A DNA stretch of 64,000 nucleotides from Luteimicrobium album (GCF_030161555.1 NZ_BSUK01000001.1:2170001-2234000), one strand, 5' to 3'. Counted from the first letter of the stretch, positions 25,912 to 36,237 are shown. The notes: generated from the letters alone by a model not told the origin. Program-made: numbers and translations.

Positions 25912-28508
25912 ATGAGACTTCCTCCTTCCGGCCCTCCCGCCGCGCGCTCGCGGCCGTGACCGCCGTGATGACCCTCGCGGGCCTCGGCGGCTGGGGGCCG
26001 CGGCCGCAGCCGCAGCCCCCGGGTCGCGACGGCCACCGCCGACGCGTGCGCACCCGCGTGGAGCGCCGCCACGGTCTACACCGGTGGTAGCAGCGCGTCC
26101 TACCAGGGCGTCAACTACACCGCGCAGTGGTGGACCCAGGGCGAGACGCCGGGTGCGTCGTCGTACGGCGCCTGGAGCCCGGCCGGCGCGTGCGGCACGA
26201 GCACGCCGACCCCGACCGCGACGGCGACGCCCACCCAGACCGCGACGCCCACCCAGACTGCGACGCCGACGCCCACCGCCACCCCGACCGACGGGGCCAC
26301 CACGCCGGCCGGCAACCCCGACGAGCAGTGCCGGCCCGACGGCCTCTACGAGACGCCCGGCGTCGACGTGCCCTACTGCGACGCCTACGACACCGCCGGC
26401 CGCGAGAAGCTCCCGAACGACCTCGCGCGCCGCGTCATCGGCTACTACACGTCGTGGCGCACGGGCGCCGACGGGACGCCGTCGTACCTGCCGGGCGACA
26501 TCCCGTGGGACGACGTCAGCCACATCAACTACGCGTTCGCGCACATCGAGGGCAACGGCAAGGTGTCCGTCAACCAGGACGCCGCGGGCAACCCGGCCAC
26601 CGACGCCACGTTCGCGGGCACGACCATGAACGCCTCGCTGCCGTACACGGGCGAGCTCAATCTCCTCAACACCGCGAAGGTGGCACACCCGGGCGTCCGG
26701 ACGCTCGTGTCCGTGGGCGGCTGGGCCGAGACGGGCGGCTACTTCGACGCCGACGGGGACCGGGTCGCGTCGGGCGGCTTCTACGCGATGACGCAGTCGC
26801 AGGCGAAGATCGACGCGTTCGCCGACTCGGCCGTGGCGTTCATCCGCCAGTACGGCTTCGACGGCGTCGACATCGACGACGAGTACCCGACGAGCAACAA
26901 CAACGCGGGCAACCCGCTCGACTTCTCCACCTCGAACGCCCAGCGCGGTGTCCTGTGGAAGAACTATCTCGCGCTCATGAAGACGCTGCGCCAGAAGCTC
27001 GATGTGGCGAGCGCCGCCGACGGGACGTACTACGAGCTCACGGCGGCCGTGCCGGCGTCGGGCTGGCTGCTGCGCGGCGAGGAGGTCTCGCAGATGGTCC
27101 CGTACCTCGACTTCCTCAACATGATGAGCTACGACCTGCACGGCGCGTGGAACGACAAGGTGGGCGGCAACGCGCCCCTGTTCGACGACGGCCAGGACGC
27201 CGAGCTCGCGGACGCCGGCGTGTACACGGCGTACAAGGGCATCGGCTACCTCAACGGCGACTGGGCGTACCACTACTTCCGCGGCGCGATGCAGGCGGGC
27301 CGGATCAACCTCGGCGTGCCGTTCTACACGCGCGGCTGGAAGGACGTGAGCGGCGGCACCGACGGCCTGCACGGCAAGGCCGCGCTGCCCGACCAGACGA
27401 AGTGCCCCGCCGGCACCGGGCCGTCCGCGGGCGGCACTACGCCCTGCGGCAACGGCGCGGACGGCATCGACAACCTGTGGCACGACACCAACTCCGCGGG
27501 CAACCAGGAGGCTGCCGGCTCCAACCCGATCTGGCACGTCCTCAACCTCGCGAAGGGCGTCGTCGGCGACTACACGGCGTCCTACGGCAGCCCGACGACG
27601 CTCACCGGCACCTACGAGCACCACTTCGACGACGTGTCCAAGACCGAGTGGTGGTGGAACCCGACGACGAAGGTCTTCCTGTCGGGCGACGCCGACGAGG
27701 CGGTCGACGCCAAGGCGAAGTACGTCGCCGACAACGGCCTCGGCGGCATCATGATCTGGGAGCTCGCGGGCGACTACGCGTACGACTCCGCGAAGGGCCA
27801 GTACGAGATGGGCCACACGCTCGTGAGCAAGATCCACGACGCGTTCACGCAGGCCACGCCGTACGGCGCCTCGAAGGCCGACGTGACGATGCCGACGCAG
27901 GCGCTCGACCTCGACGTCACGTACTCGGACTTCGCGCTCGGCGACAACAACTACCCGATCAACCCGAAGGTCACGTTCACCAACAACGGGTCGACGGCGA
28001 TCCCCGCCGGCTCGACCATCACGTTCGACTACGCCTCGAGCGACACGGGCGCGATGAGCGAGCAGAACGGGTGGGGGCTCACCCAGACCGGGAACACGAA
28101 GCCGGCGAACAACGTGGGCGGCCTGCCGTTCGACTTCTACACGGCCACGATCAAGGTCCCGTCCGGGGGCATCCCTGCCGGCGGGTCCGTGTCCACCAAG
28201 CTGTCCTGGCAGCTCCCGATCGCTCAGCTGTCGAACCTGCGCGTCACCGTGAACGGCACGACCTACGCCACCACGTACGACCACCCGCGCGGCGTGACCG
28301 TCGTCGACGCGGCCTCCGGGTCCGGCTCGACCGACGGCACGGGGGCACCGGCACGTGCACGGCACCCGCGTGGGAGGCCGCGACCGTCTACACCGGGGGC
28401 CAGACCGTCAGCGACGGCGGGCACACCTGGTCGGCGAAGTGGTGGACGCAGGGCGACCGACCGAGCTCCGCGGACGCGAGCCCGTGGACCGACCAGGGCG
28501 CGTGCTGA
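25912..28508 (+). CDS. GH18 chitinase with chitin-binding modules at both ends, four frame breaks
   Basis: Secreted endo-chitinase, about 866 residues after repair. Signal peptide (SRRALAAVTAVMTLAG then an Ala run), N-terminal CBM5/12 at about 45-90 (WSAATVYTGG, YTAQWWTQGETPG), Thr/Pro linker with ATPTQT repeats, GH18 domain at about 170-650 with catalytic FDGVDIDDE near 316, a ChiC-type C-terminal domain (about 657-795) and a second CBM5/12 ending the protein (WEAATVYTGGQ, WSAKWWTQGDRP). Single bases are missing at 25932-25934, 25993-25997, 26016-26020 and 28341-28345. ATG 25912 is preferred; GTG 25875 is the alternative and needs only three repairs. Confidence 0.9.
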
Positions 28509-29119
28509 TGCGGCGCCGGGCGGCGTTCGCGGCGGTGCTCGCCACGGTCGCCGTGGTGACCGCGGGCTCTCTCTCCGGGTGCTCGTTCGTCACGGGCGGC
28601 GACGCCCAGGGCAGCACGGGCGAAGACGGCGCCGCGAGCACGGGCTCCGTCGCCTCGGCTGCGCCCACGGGCACGGCGCGGCCCGTGGGGCCGCTCCTGG
28701 TCACCGCGGCCGACTACTGGGTCGTGGGGGCGACGCAGGGCGGGGTCACCCACGTCTCGGCGGGCGGCTGCCCGACGGGTTCCGGGTGCCCCGGCTTCGA
28801 CGTCGTCGCCGGGAAGGCCGCGGCGCCCGACGGCGCCTACCTGCCGAAGGGCGCGACGTGCCCAGGCGACGGGGAGCTCGCGGCGGTCCTGGTCGAGGGC
28901 GCGAAGCCCACGTCGGCGCCCGCGAAGGTGGCGGGGTCCGACGCCACGCGCACCGCCTACACGCTGTCCTGCCAGGATGACGCGGGCAAGGAGCAGTACC
29001 GGGCGACCCAGGTCCAGTGGACGGTGCCCGACGCCCCTGGAGGTCCGGTGCTCGTCGTCGACAGGTGGGCGTTCGAGGGGCTGGACACGCGCCTCGCGGA
29101 GGCTACCTGGGGCGAGTGA
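28508..29119 (+). CDS. Putative lipoprotein
   Basis: 203 residues. ATG overlaps the chitinase stop by one base (TGATG), so the two are translationally coupled. Signal peptide with lipobox SLSGC (residues about 20-24), a Ser/Gly/Thr-rich spacer, then a soluble domain with three pairs of Cys-containing turns (GGCPTGSGCPGF, GATCPGDGEL, LSCQDDAG) and WTVPDAPGGPVLVVDRWAFEG. I do not recognise the domain. Coupling to the chitinase suggests a cell-surface role in chitin use. A strong terminator follows. Confidence 0.75.
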   Translation: MRRRAAFAAVLATVAVVTAGSLSGCSFVTGGDAQGSTGEDGAASTGSVASAAPTGTARPVGPLLVTAADYWVVGATQGGVTHVSAGGCPTGSGCPGFDVVAGKAAAPDGAYLPKGATCPGDGELAAVLVEGAKPTSAPAKVAGSDATRTAYTLSCQDDAGKEQYRATQVQWTVPDAPGGPVLVVDRWAFEGLDTRLAEATWGE

Positions 29120-29145
29120 GAACACCGTCCCTGCCGGCACGGCAA

Positions 29146-29172
29146 GGGCCCCGGTCACACTGACCGGGGCCC
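29146..29172 (+). terminator. Rho-independent-type terminator after chitinase operon
   Basis: GGGCCCCGGTC - ACACT - GACCGGGGCCC: an 11-pair perfect stem with a 5-base loop, 27 bases after the lipoprotein stop. The T tract is weak (TCTG), as is common in high-GC actinobacteria. Confidence 0.8.
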
Positions 29173-29304
29173 TCTGCGCGACGTGGTGGGACGTCGCGCC
29201 TTCGCGGGCGCTTCCAGGGGGCGGAGCGGACCCGCGGAACGCGGCGCCCCGGGCGGCCCCAGGGGGTGGGCCGGCGGTGCGCTCGCGGTTCGGCGCTCAG
29301 CGCG

Positions 29305-30141
29305 TCAGAGCGCTGCCTTGTTGCGACGACGGCGGCCGGTCAGGACGAGCCCGCCACCGATGAGCAGGAGAGCGGCCGCGGCGCCGGCGAAGGGGAGCAC
29401 GTTCGCACCCGTCTGCGCGAGGCCGCCGGACGACTTGACGACAGTGGTTTCCGCGGGCGTGCTGCCGGAGCCGCCGGCTGGCGAGCTCGTACCCCCGGTC
29501 GGGAGGACCTTCGTCTGCGCGGGGTTCGCGCACGCCTTCGTGGCCTGCGGGTAGCTGACGACGCCCGAGACCACGTTGACGGCCGGGAGCACGAGCGACG
29601 CCGGGACGGCCGCCGCGACGTGCGGGCGGTACACGCCGTCGCTGATGGTCGCCTTCGCGGTCGTCGCGGTGTTCGTGTAGTCGTCGTCGTGCACGGTGAA
29701 GGTGACCTTCACGTCGGGCCGGACCCAGGTGTAGGGGCCACCCTCTTCCCAGGTTCCGTGCTTGAAGACCCAGCCGGGCCACGCGGTGGGCTTGCCGCCC
29801 GCCTCCTTGGCGCCGAGCCACAGCACCTTGCCGGAGACCGGCAGGTTCTTCTGGGTCTCGGAGTGGGTGCCGTCGAGCGACGTCCACGTCAGGTCGACCG
29901 ACTTCGCCGACGGGTCCTTCGAGACGTCGACGGCGTACCGCAGGTACGGCACGTTCCCGTCGCACTCGGGCGACTTCACGGAGAGGCCGACGCTCGACTC
30001 GGGGGTCGCGCCGTAGCCGTCGTCGCCCGTCGTGGGTGAGGAGCCGGGGTCGGCGGACGCGGCCGAGGCACCGGCGAGGGCGAGCGGGAGGGCCAGCGCG
30101 GCGGTCACTGCCCCGCGGCGCCACGTGCGGGCTGACACCAT
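29305..30141 (-). CDS. Cell-wall anchored surface protein with LAXTG sortase signal
   Basis: 278 residues. Signal peptide (RRGAVTAALALPLALAGASAASA), an exported beta-rich domain (SVGLSVKSPECDGNVPYLRYAV, VDLTWTSLDGTHSETQKNLP, WPGWVFKHGTW, VRPDVKVTFTVHDDDYTN), a Thr/Pro/Gly stretch, and a sorting signal LAQTG at about 241, followed by a hydrophobic helix and RRRRNKAAL. LAXTG is the substrate motif of class E sortases. The start at 30141 removes an extension through the leader. It stands alone, with no sortase gene in the window. Confidence 0.85.
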   Translation of the reverse strand: MVSARTWRRGAVTAALALPLALAGASAASADPGSSPTTGDDGYGATPESSVGLSVKSPECDGNVPYLRYAVDVSKDPSAKSVDLTWTSLDGTHSETQKNLPVSGKVLWLGAKEAGGKPTAWPGWVFKHGTWEEGGPYTWVRPDVKVTFTVHDDDYTNTATTAKATISDGVYRPHVAAAVPASLVLPAVNVVSGVVSYPQATKACANPAQTKVLPTGGTSSPAGGSGSTPAETTVVKSSGGLAQTGANVLPFAGAAAALLLIGGGLVLTGRRRRNKAAL

Positions 30142-30158
30142 GACGAACTCTTCTCGTT

Positions 30159-30183
30159 GGTTCACGGCGGATGGTTCACGGCG
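30159..30183. repeat. Two 11-base direct repeats in the leader of the LAXTG gene
   Basis: GGTTCACGGCG occurs at 30159-30169 and 30173-30183, period 14. It lies 18 to 42 bases ahead of the start codon, in the leader. GTTCAC half-sites in tandem resemble response-regulator sites, but the spacing is not the 11 bases of a PHO box. The rest of the gap 30142-30379 holds a possible -10 (TAGTAT, minus strand, about 30250) and no gene that I can see. Confidence 0.4.
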
Positions 30184-30379
30184 ACGTGAAGCTGGACGGA
30201 AATGACGGCCGTCGGCTACGCCCCTGAGCAGCCCGCGGCTTTTGGCCCTGATACTACCCATGCCGCGCGGGCGCAACTGCAGGTCAGCAGGGTGAACCGG
30301 GGGTGATCTCACGAGTCGTTGCCGATTCGTTATCAGGGCGGCGGCATGTCCGTCGCCCGGGGCTCCCGAACGGGGTCGT

Positions 30380-32257
30380 TCAACGCGTGCACGACGTGGG
30401 CGCGACCGCCGCGAGGCCGCCCGTCGTCGTCGTCGGCGTCGTCCACAGCTCGAGCTTCCCGTCGCCCGCCTGCGGCGTCAGGAGGGTGACCCGCAGCGTG
30501 ACCTTCTGGCCGGGGGAGAGGTCGACGGTGAGCTGGGTCGCGGTCCGCCCGGCGACCTCGTCCGTGTCGCCGCCGACGGTCTGCTTGCCCCGCTCGATGA
30601 CCGGCACCCCCACGCCCTGCGGCGTGTAGACGACGACGTTCGTGCGGATCACGCCGGGCTTCACGACGCCGGCAGCCTCGCCCGTCACGTAGCTCGGGAG
30701 GTTCTGCTGCGCGTCCTTCGGCGCCTCGGACCGCAGCGTGACCGTGTAGACGTCGCTGCGCGTCGTCCCCGTGCACTGCGACGACGTGAGCTCGGTGCTC
30801 GTGCGCAGGTAGTAGCTCATCTTCCCGGACGTGCCGTCGTTGAGGAGCACCGCGACCGCGTGCTTGCCACGGTCGGTCGACGTGAGCGCGCCGCTCAGCT
30901 CGGTCGGGTCGAGCAGCGACTGCTCGTCGTCGTGGGCGGACCACACGAGGAGGCGGTGCTCGTCCGCGGACTGCGTCAGGGCGTGCTGCAGGTCGGCGGC
31001 GGGGACGTCGCCGTGCAGGAGCTTGTCGAAGACCGCGCCGGCGGCCGCGGAGAAGAACGCGTCCTGCTCGGCCGGGTCGTCGATCTCGGCGTAGACCTGC
31101 GAGAGCAGGATGTCGACCGCGTTGTCGGACGTCAGCTCGACGCCTGTGGTCCCGGTAGCGGTGGGGGCCTGCACGGTGACCGGCCCGGTCACACCGAGGA
31201 GGTGCGAGAGCGCCACGGGGTCGGTCGCGAGCACGCCGTCGACGTCGCCGTGCCCTGCCTTCTTCCACATCGCGGCCATGGTGCGGCCGGTGTCGGGGAA
31301 GTCCGCGAGCATCGTCGTGTCCTGCGGGAAGCGCGCCGGCTGCGTCCCGAAGACCGCGGTGTTGTCCTTGCCAAGATCGACGACCGGCTGCTTCCACGGG
31401 CCGAGGTCCGACGACGACGCGTTCCCCACGACCGTGACCTTGCCGCCCTTCGCGCGCAGCACCGTGATCGAGCCGGGGATCCCGCCCGACGAGCGCAGCT
31501 CGGCGTTGTTGAGCGAGAGCAGCAGGTAGGTGCGGGTGCCGTCCGCGCCCAGCATCGGGGGCAACAGGGCGGTCGCGCGGTGCGCGGTCGTGACCGTCGA
31601 GCCGAGCGTGCGGACCTTGTCCTGCAGGCTCGCGATCGGGTCCCCGAGCTGGGGTCGCAGGGTCGACGTGTCGATCGCGCCGAGGTCGCGCTCGACCGGG
31701 GTCAGGGCGTCTGCCGAGCTCGCGACCAGCGGCGCCGCCTTCTCGAGCGGCCCGAGGTCGACGCCGCCGTCCTTCGCGCGCAGGCCGGAAAGGTCGACGA
31801 TCCCGGACGCCTGGACGAGCGGAGGGAGCACGTCCTGGGCGAGGTCGTCGACCGAGCGGGTCGCCGTCCGGAACGCCTTCGCGTCCGCGCCGATCCCGGG
31901 CAGCGAGCCCGCGACGGCCCAGACCGGGCCGCTCGTGCCGCGTCGCGCCTTCGTCGTCTTCTCCTGCACGCGGTCGAGCGCCTGCTGCGCGGCTGCCGTG
32001 TCGCCGCCGGTGAGGGCCTCCTCGACCGTGGGGACGTCGTCGAGCGCGGAGGTCAGGGCGTCCCGGGCCTCGAGGCCGCCCTTGACGGCCAGCACCACCG
32101 CGACCCCGACCGCCACGACGACGACCACGATCCCGAGCGCCACCCAGCGGCCCACGTGCCGGCGCCGCGGCCGCGTGCGGCCGTGCGCGGGCACCGGGTG
32201 CAGGTCGGCGGCCGGGGTGTCGGGGACGTCGGGCGGGTCGCTCGGCATGGCCGCCAC
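30380..32257 (-). CDS. DUF4012 membrane-anchored protein
   Basis: 625 residues. Cytoplasmic basic N-terminus, one membrane helix at about 37-60 (VGRWVALGIVVVVVAVGVAV), helical stalk, then the DUF4012 domain (about 220-600) with YLLLSLNNAELRSSGGIPGSI, ADFPDTGRTMAAMWKKAGHGDVDGVLATDPVAL, and a C-terminal beta domain (TVDLSPGQKVTLRVTLLTPQ). The family is linked to surface polysaccharide gene clusters in actinobacteria, but its activity is unknown. GTG 32257 or ATG 32248 start. No terminator with a T tract follows. Confidence 0.8.
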   Translation of the reverse strand: MAAMPSDPPDVPDTPAADLHPVPAHGRTRPRRRHVGRWVALGIVVVVVAVGVAVVLAVKGGLEARDALTSALDDVPTVEEALTGGDTAAAQQALDRVQEKTTKARRGTSGPVWAVAGSLPGIGADAKAFRTATRSVDDLAQDVLPPLVQASGIVDLSGLRAKDGGVDLGPLEKAAPLVASSADALTPVERDLGAIDTSTLRPQLGDPIASLQDKVRTLGSTVTTAHRATALLPPMLGADGTRTYLLLSLNNAELRSSGGIPGSITVLRAKGGKVTVVGNASSSDLGPWKQPVVDLGKDNTAVFGTQPARFPQDTTMLADFPDTGRTMAAMWKKAGHGDVDGVLATDPVALSHLLGVTGPVTVQAPTATGTTGVELTSDNAVDILLSQVYAEIDDPAEQDAFFSAAAGAVFDKLLHGDVPAADLQHALTQSADEHRLLVWSAHDDEQSLLDPTELSGALTSTDRGKHAVAVLLNDGTSGKMSYYLRTSTELTSSQCTGTTRSDVYTVTLRSEAPKDAQQNLPSYVTGEAAGVVKPGVIRTNVVVYTPQGVGVPVIERGKQTVGGDTDEVAGRTATQLTVDLSPGQKVTLRVTLLTPQAGDGKLELWTTPTTTTGGLAAVAPTSCTR

Positions 32258-32297
32258 TGTAGGGCGTCCCGCTGGGACGCCGCGGGTGGGACGTGCG

Positions 32298-33294
32298 TCA
32301 GCCGCGCACGACGGTCACCGGGCAGGGCGCGGCCTCGAGCACCTGCCGGCTGACCGACCCGAGCACGAGCCGCTCGAACCCGCCGAGCCCGCGGGCCCCG
32401 ACGACGAGCCGCTCCGCCCCCTCGGCGACACCGAGCAGCCCGGGGCTGGGGGTGCGTGCACGACGACCGGTCGCACGCGGTCCGCGGGCAGGTCGAGGTG
32501 CGCGTCGTGCACGGTGTCGAGGAGCTTGGTGCGTGCCCACGCGTCCTAGTCCTCGACCGGCGGGATCCAGCCCCACGCCTCGGGGAGCGGCGAGATCGTC
32601 GTGAGCTGCCAGCAGTACACGGGCTCGAGCACGCCGCCGAGCCGCTCGGCCGCGGCGGCACCCTCACGCAGCGCGCCGATCGACAGGTCCGAGCCGTCGA
32701 CCCCGACGACGACGCGCGGGGCCGTGTCCTCGGGACCCGTCCCGGGGTCCGCGGCCTCGGGCCCGGCGCCGTGGGTCTCCGGCGGGGGCACGTGCGCCCC
32801 CTCGTGCGCGACGACCGTCACGGGCACGTGCGCCCCCTCGTGCGCGACGACCGTCACGGGCACGTGCGCGTGCTGCACCACCGAGCTCGACACCGAGCCG
32901 AGCAGGAACCGGCCGAACCGGCCGAGCCCGCTGCGCCCGACCACGATCATCCGGGCGTCGAGCTCCGTGCCGAGCTCGAGGAGGACCTCCGCCGGCCAGC
33001 CGGGCACCTGGCGCGCGGTCACGCGGTCCGGGTCGCCCACGACGTGACCGGCCTCCCGGCTGCGCTGGACCGCGGCGTCGAGGAGCGACTCGACGTAGGT
33101 CTGCTTGGCGGCGAAGACCTCCTCCGCGCCGTCGGGATGGACCCCGCGCGTGCCGTCGTCCCAGCTCTGCACCCACGCGTAGACCGCCACCAGCGTGGTG
33201 TCGCGCCGGGCCGCCTCGCGCAGCGCCCACTGCACCGCGACGTCCGCCTGCGCCGACCCGTCGACCCGACGATCAGCCCGCCCATCCGGCTCAC
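32298..33294 (-). CDS. Tandem universal stress protein (UspA x2), with two frame breaks and an in-frame TAG
   Basis: Two UspA domains, about 332 codons after repair. Domain 1: MSRMGGLIVGVDGSAQADVAV, then WALREAARRDTTLVAVYAWV, and the ATP-site MIVVGRSGLGRFGRFLLGSVS. Domain 2: RVVVGVDGSDLSIGALREGA, then RLVVGARGLGGFERLVLGSVS. Both G-x2-G-x9-G(S/T) nucleotide loops are intact. One base is missing at 33265-33267 and one at the G5 run 32448-32452. In addition, TAG at 32546-32548 interrupts VED-DAWARTKLL in an unchanged frame. A 36-base duplication lies at the end of domain 1. Confidence 0.8.
32788..32859. repeat. 36-base in-frame tandem duplication inside the Usp gene
   Basis: Two identical 36-base copies (32788-32823 and 32824-32859) beginning GCACGTGCGCCCCCTCG, followed by a partial third. 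It repeats twelve residues, AHVPVTVVAHEG, at the last strand of the first UspA domain, so the linker contains a second copy of that strand. Confidence 0.85.
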
Positions 33295-33403
33295 CCCGTC
33301 CTGTGCTCGGCCCTTCCATGCTGTCGCAGGGGCCGCCGTCGTGCACGACGGCGCAGGGTGGGGTCGCTCACGTCGGCCGCGCGGGTCCCCGGTCGCGTGG
33401 CCA

Positions 33404-33420
33404 GTCCGCCAGTGGCGAAC
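33404..33420. promoter_or_regulatory. Candidate ClgR box upstream of clpC
   Basis: GTCCGCCAGTGGCGAAC is a palindrome with one mismatched pair and fits the CGCY-N3-RGCG core of ClgR sites described for actinobacterial clpC and clpP promoters. It lies 99 bases upstream of the clpC ATG. A -10-like TAGAGT follows at about 33460. Assignment is by similarity to the remembered consensus. Confidence 0.45.
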
Positions 33421-33518
33421 ACGGGCAGATCCGCGGCGTGTAGCTCGTTGGGCCCCACTAGAGTCGAAGCGGTCAGGCCTGTAGCGCGCAGGCGCACGCC
33501 GCTCGTGAGGAGCAGCAC

Positions 33519-36084
33519 ATGTTCGAACGTTTCACCGACCGAGCCCGTCGGGTGGTCGTCCTCGCCCAAGAAGAGGCGCGGATGCTGAACCACAACTACA
33601 TCGGGACCGAGCACATCCTGCTCGGGCTCATCCACGAGGAGAGGGCGTCGCCGCCAAGGCGCTGGAGTCGCTCGACATCTCCCTCGACGGCGTGCGCGCC
33701 CAGGTCATCGAGATCATCGGGGAGGGCCAGCAGGCCCCGACGGGTCACATCCCGTTCACGCCGCGTGCCAAGAAGGTCCTCGAGCTGTCGCTGCGCGAGG
33801 CGCTGCAGCTCGGCCACAACTACATCGGCACCGAGCACATCCTGCTCGGCCTCATCCGCGAGGGTGAGGGCGTCGCCGCCCAGGTGCTCACCAAGATGGG
33901 CGCCGACCTCAACCGCGTGCGCCAGCAGGTCATCCAGCTCCTGTCCGGCTACCAGGGCAAGGAGCCCGCGACCGCGGGCGGCCCCGTCGAGGGCCAGCCG
34001 TCCGGCTCGGCCGTGCTCGACCAGTTCGGCCGCAACCTCACGCAGGCCGCGCGCGACTCCAAGCTCGACCCGGTCATCGGGCGCGAGAAGGAGATCGAGC
34101 GGGTCATGCAGGTGCTGTCCCGCCGCACCAAGAACAACCCCGTCCTCATCGGCGAGCCCGGCGTCGGCAAGACGGCGATCGTCGAGGGCCTCGCCCAGGA
34201 CATCGTGCGCGGCGACGTCCCGGAGACCCTCAAGGACAAGCAGCTCTACACGCTGGACCTCGGTGCCCTGGTCGCGGGCAGTCGCTACCGCGGTGACTTC
34301 GAGGAGCGCCTGAAGAAGGTCCTCAAGGAGATCCGCACGCGCGGCGACATCATCCTGTTCATCGACGAGATCCACACGCTCGTCGGTGCAGGCGCCGCGG
34401 AGGGCGCGATCGACGCGGCGAGCATCCTCAAGCCGATGCTCGCGCGCGGCGAGCTGCAGACCATCGGCGCGACGACGCTCGACGAGTACCGCAAGTACGT
34501 CGAGAAGGACCCGGCCCTGGAGCGCCGCTTCCAGCCGATCCAGGTCAACGAGCCGTCGCTGCCGCACGCCATCGAGATCCTGCGCGGGCTGCGCGACCAG
34601 TACGAGGCGCACCACCGCGTGTCCATCACGGACGGCGCGCTCGTCGCCGCGGCCACGCTCGCCGACCGGTACATCAACGACCGCTACCTCCCGGACAAGG
34701 CCATCGACCTCGTTGACGAGGCGGGCGCGCGCCTGCGCATCCGCCGCATGACGGCCCCGCCGGAGCTGCGCGAGCTGGACGAGGAGATCGCCGGTGCGCG
34801 CCGCGACAAGGAGTCGGCGATCGACGAGCAGGACTTCGAGAAGGCCGCGCGCCTGCGCGACACTGAGAAGCAGCTCACGCAGCAGCGCCAGGACAAGGAG
34901 AAGGCCTGGAAGTCGGGTGACCTCGACGTGATCGCCGAGGTCGACGAGGAGCTCATCGCCGAGGTGCTGGCCATGTCGACGGGCATCCCCGTCGTCCGGC
35001 TCACCGAGGAGGAGTCCAGCCGCCTGCTCCACATGGAGGACGAGCTGCACAAGCGGATCGTCGGCCAGGACATCGCCATCAAGGCGCTGTCGCAGGCCAT
35101 CCGCCGCACGCGCGCCGGGCTCAAGGACCCCAAGCGCCCGGGCGGGTCGTTCATCTTCGCCGGCCCCACCGGCGTCGGGAAGACCGAGCTCGCCAAGGCG
35201 CTCGCCGAGTTCCTGTTCGGGGACGAGGACGCGCTCATCCAGCTCGACATGTCCGAGTTCTCGGAGAAGCACACGGTCTCGCGGCTGTTCGGCTCGCCCC
35301 CGGCTACGTCGGCTACGACGAGGGCGGGCAGCTCACCGAGAAGGTGCGGCGCAAGCCGTTCTCGGTCGTGCTGTTCGACGAGGTCGAGAAGGCGCACCCG
35401 GACATCTTCAACTCGCTCCTGCAGATCCTCGAGGACGGTCGCCTGACCGACTCGCAGGGCCGCGTGGTCGACTTCAAGAACACCGTGATCATCATGACCA
35501 CGAACCTCGGCACGCGGGACATCGCCAAGGGCGTCCAGACCGGCTTCAACACCGGCAACGACACCACGACGAGCTACGAGCGCATGAAGGCGAAGGTCAA
35601 CGAGGAGCTCAAGACGCACTTCCGTCCCGAGTTCCTGAACCGTGTCGACGACACGATCGTGTTCCCGCAGCTCACGCAGGCGGAGATCGTCGCGATCGTC
35701 GACCTCGAGGTCGCGAAGCTCGACCGCCGTCTGCACGACAAGGACATGGCCATCGAGCTCTCGCCCGCGGCCAAGACGCTGCTCGCCGAGAAGGGCTACG
35801 ACCCGGTGCTCGGTGCGCGTCCGCTGCGTCGTGCGATCCAGCGGGACATCGAGGACGCGCTGTCCGAGAAGATCCTGTTCGGCGAGCTCACGTCGGGCCA
35901 GGTCGTCCTGGTCGACGCAGTCGGCGAGGGCATCCTCGGGGAGTTCACGTTCCGCGGGGTCCCGAAGGCGGAGCACGAGCGGGGTCCGGTGTCGGTGGGC
36001 GCGAGCGCCGCGCTCGACGCGCCGACCGGCATCCACCCGCGCGACCTGCCGCCCACGGGCACGCTGAGCGCGACCGCGGACTGA
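33519..36084 (+). CDS. clpC: ClpC ATPase, two frame breaks
   Basis: AAA+ unfoldase that feeds substrates to ClpP; about 855 residues after repair. N-terminal Clp-N repeats ([33 protein letters not shown] twice), D1 Walker [16 protein letters not shown] and Walker [14 protein letters not shown]-like middle segment ([20 protein letters not shown]), D2 Walker [17 protein letters not shown] and Walker [14 protein letters not shown], and D2 C-terminal [15 protein letters not shown]. One base is missing near 33638 (HEGEGVAA) and one at the C5 run 35297-35301 ([13 protein letters not shown]). Because ClpC is required in most actinobacteria, the breaks are almost certainly errors. Confidence 0.97.
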
Positions 36085-36123
36085 CGCGCCGTCGTCGGGC
36101 ACGCGCCTGACGGACGCCGCACA

Positions 36124-36171
36124 CGAGGGGCCCTGGCCCTGCCTCTTCGGAGGCGGGACCGGGGCCCCTCG
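36124..36171 (+). terminator. Terminator after clpC
   Basis: Outer arms CGAGGGGCCC / GGGCCCCTCG (10 perfect pairs) and inner GCCTC-TTCG-GAGGC with a stable UUCG tetraloop. It ends 67 bases before the operator of the next operon and isolates the two units. Confidence 0.8.
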
Positions 36172-36237
36172 GCATGCCGCGCGCCGAGCCGGGCGGCGGC
36201 TCAGATGTCCCGCATGTCACGATCAGGTCACCACTAG

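Noticed and set aside
26200..26290. Tandem repeats before the GH18 domain as a DNA element
   Set aside because: They encode the ATPTQT-type interdomain linker of the chitinase.
33519..36084. clpC as a pseudogene or as split genes
   Set aside because: All ClpC motifs are present and two one-base repairs at G/C runs restore 855 residues.
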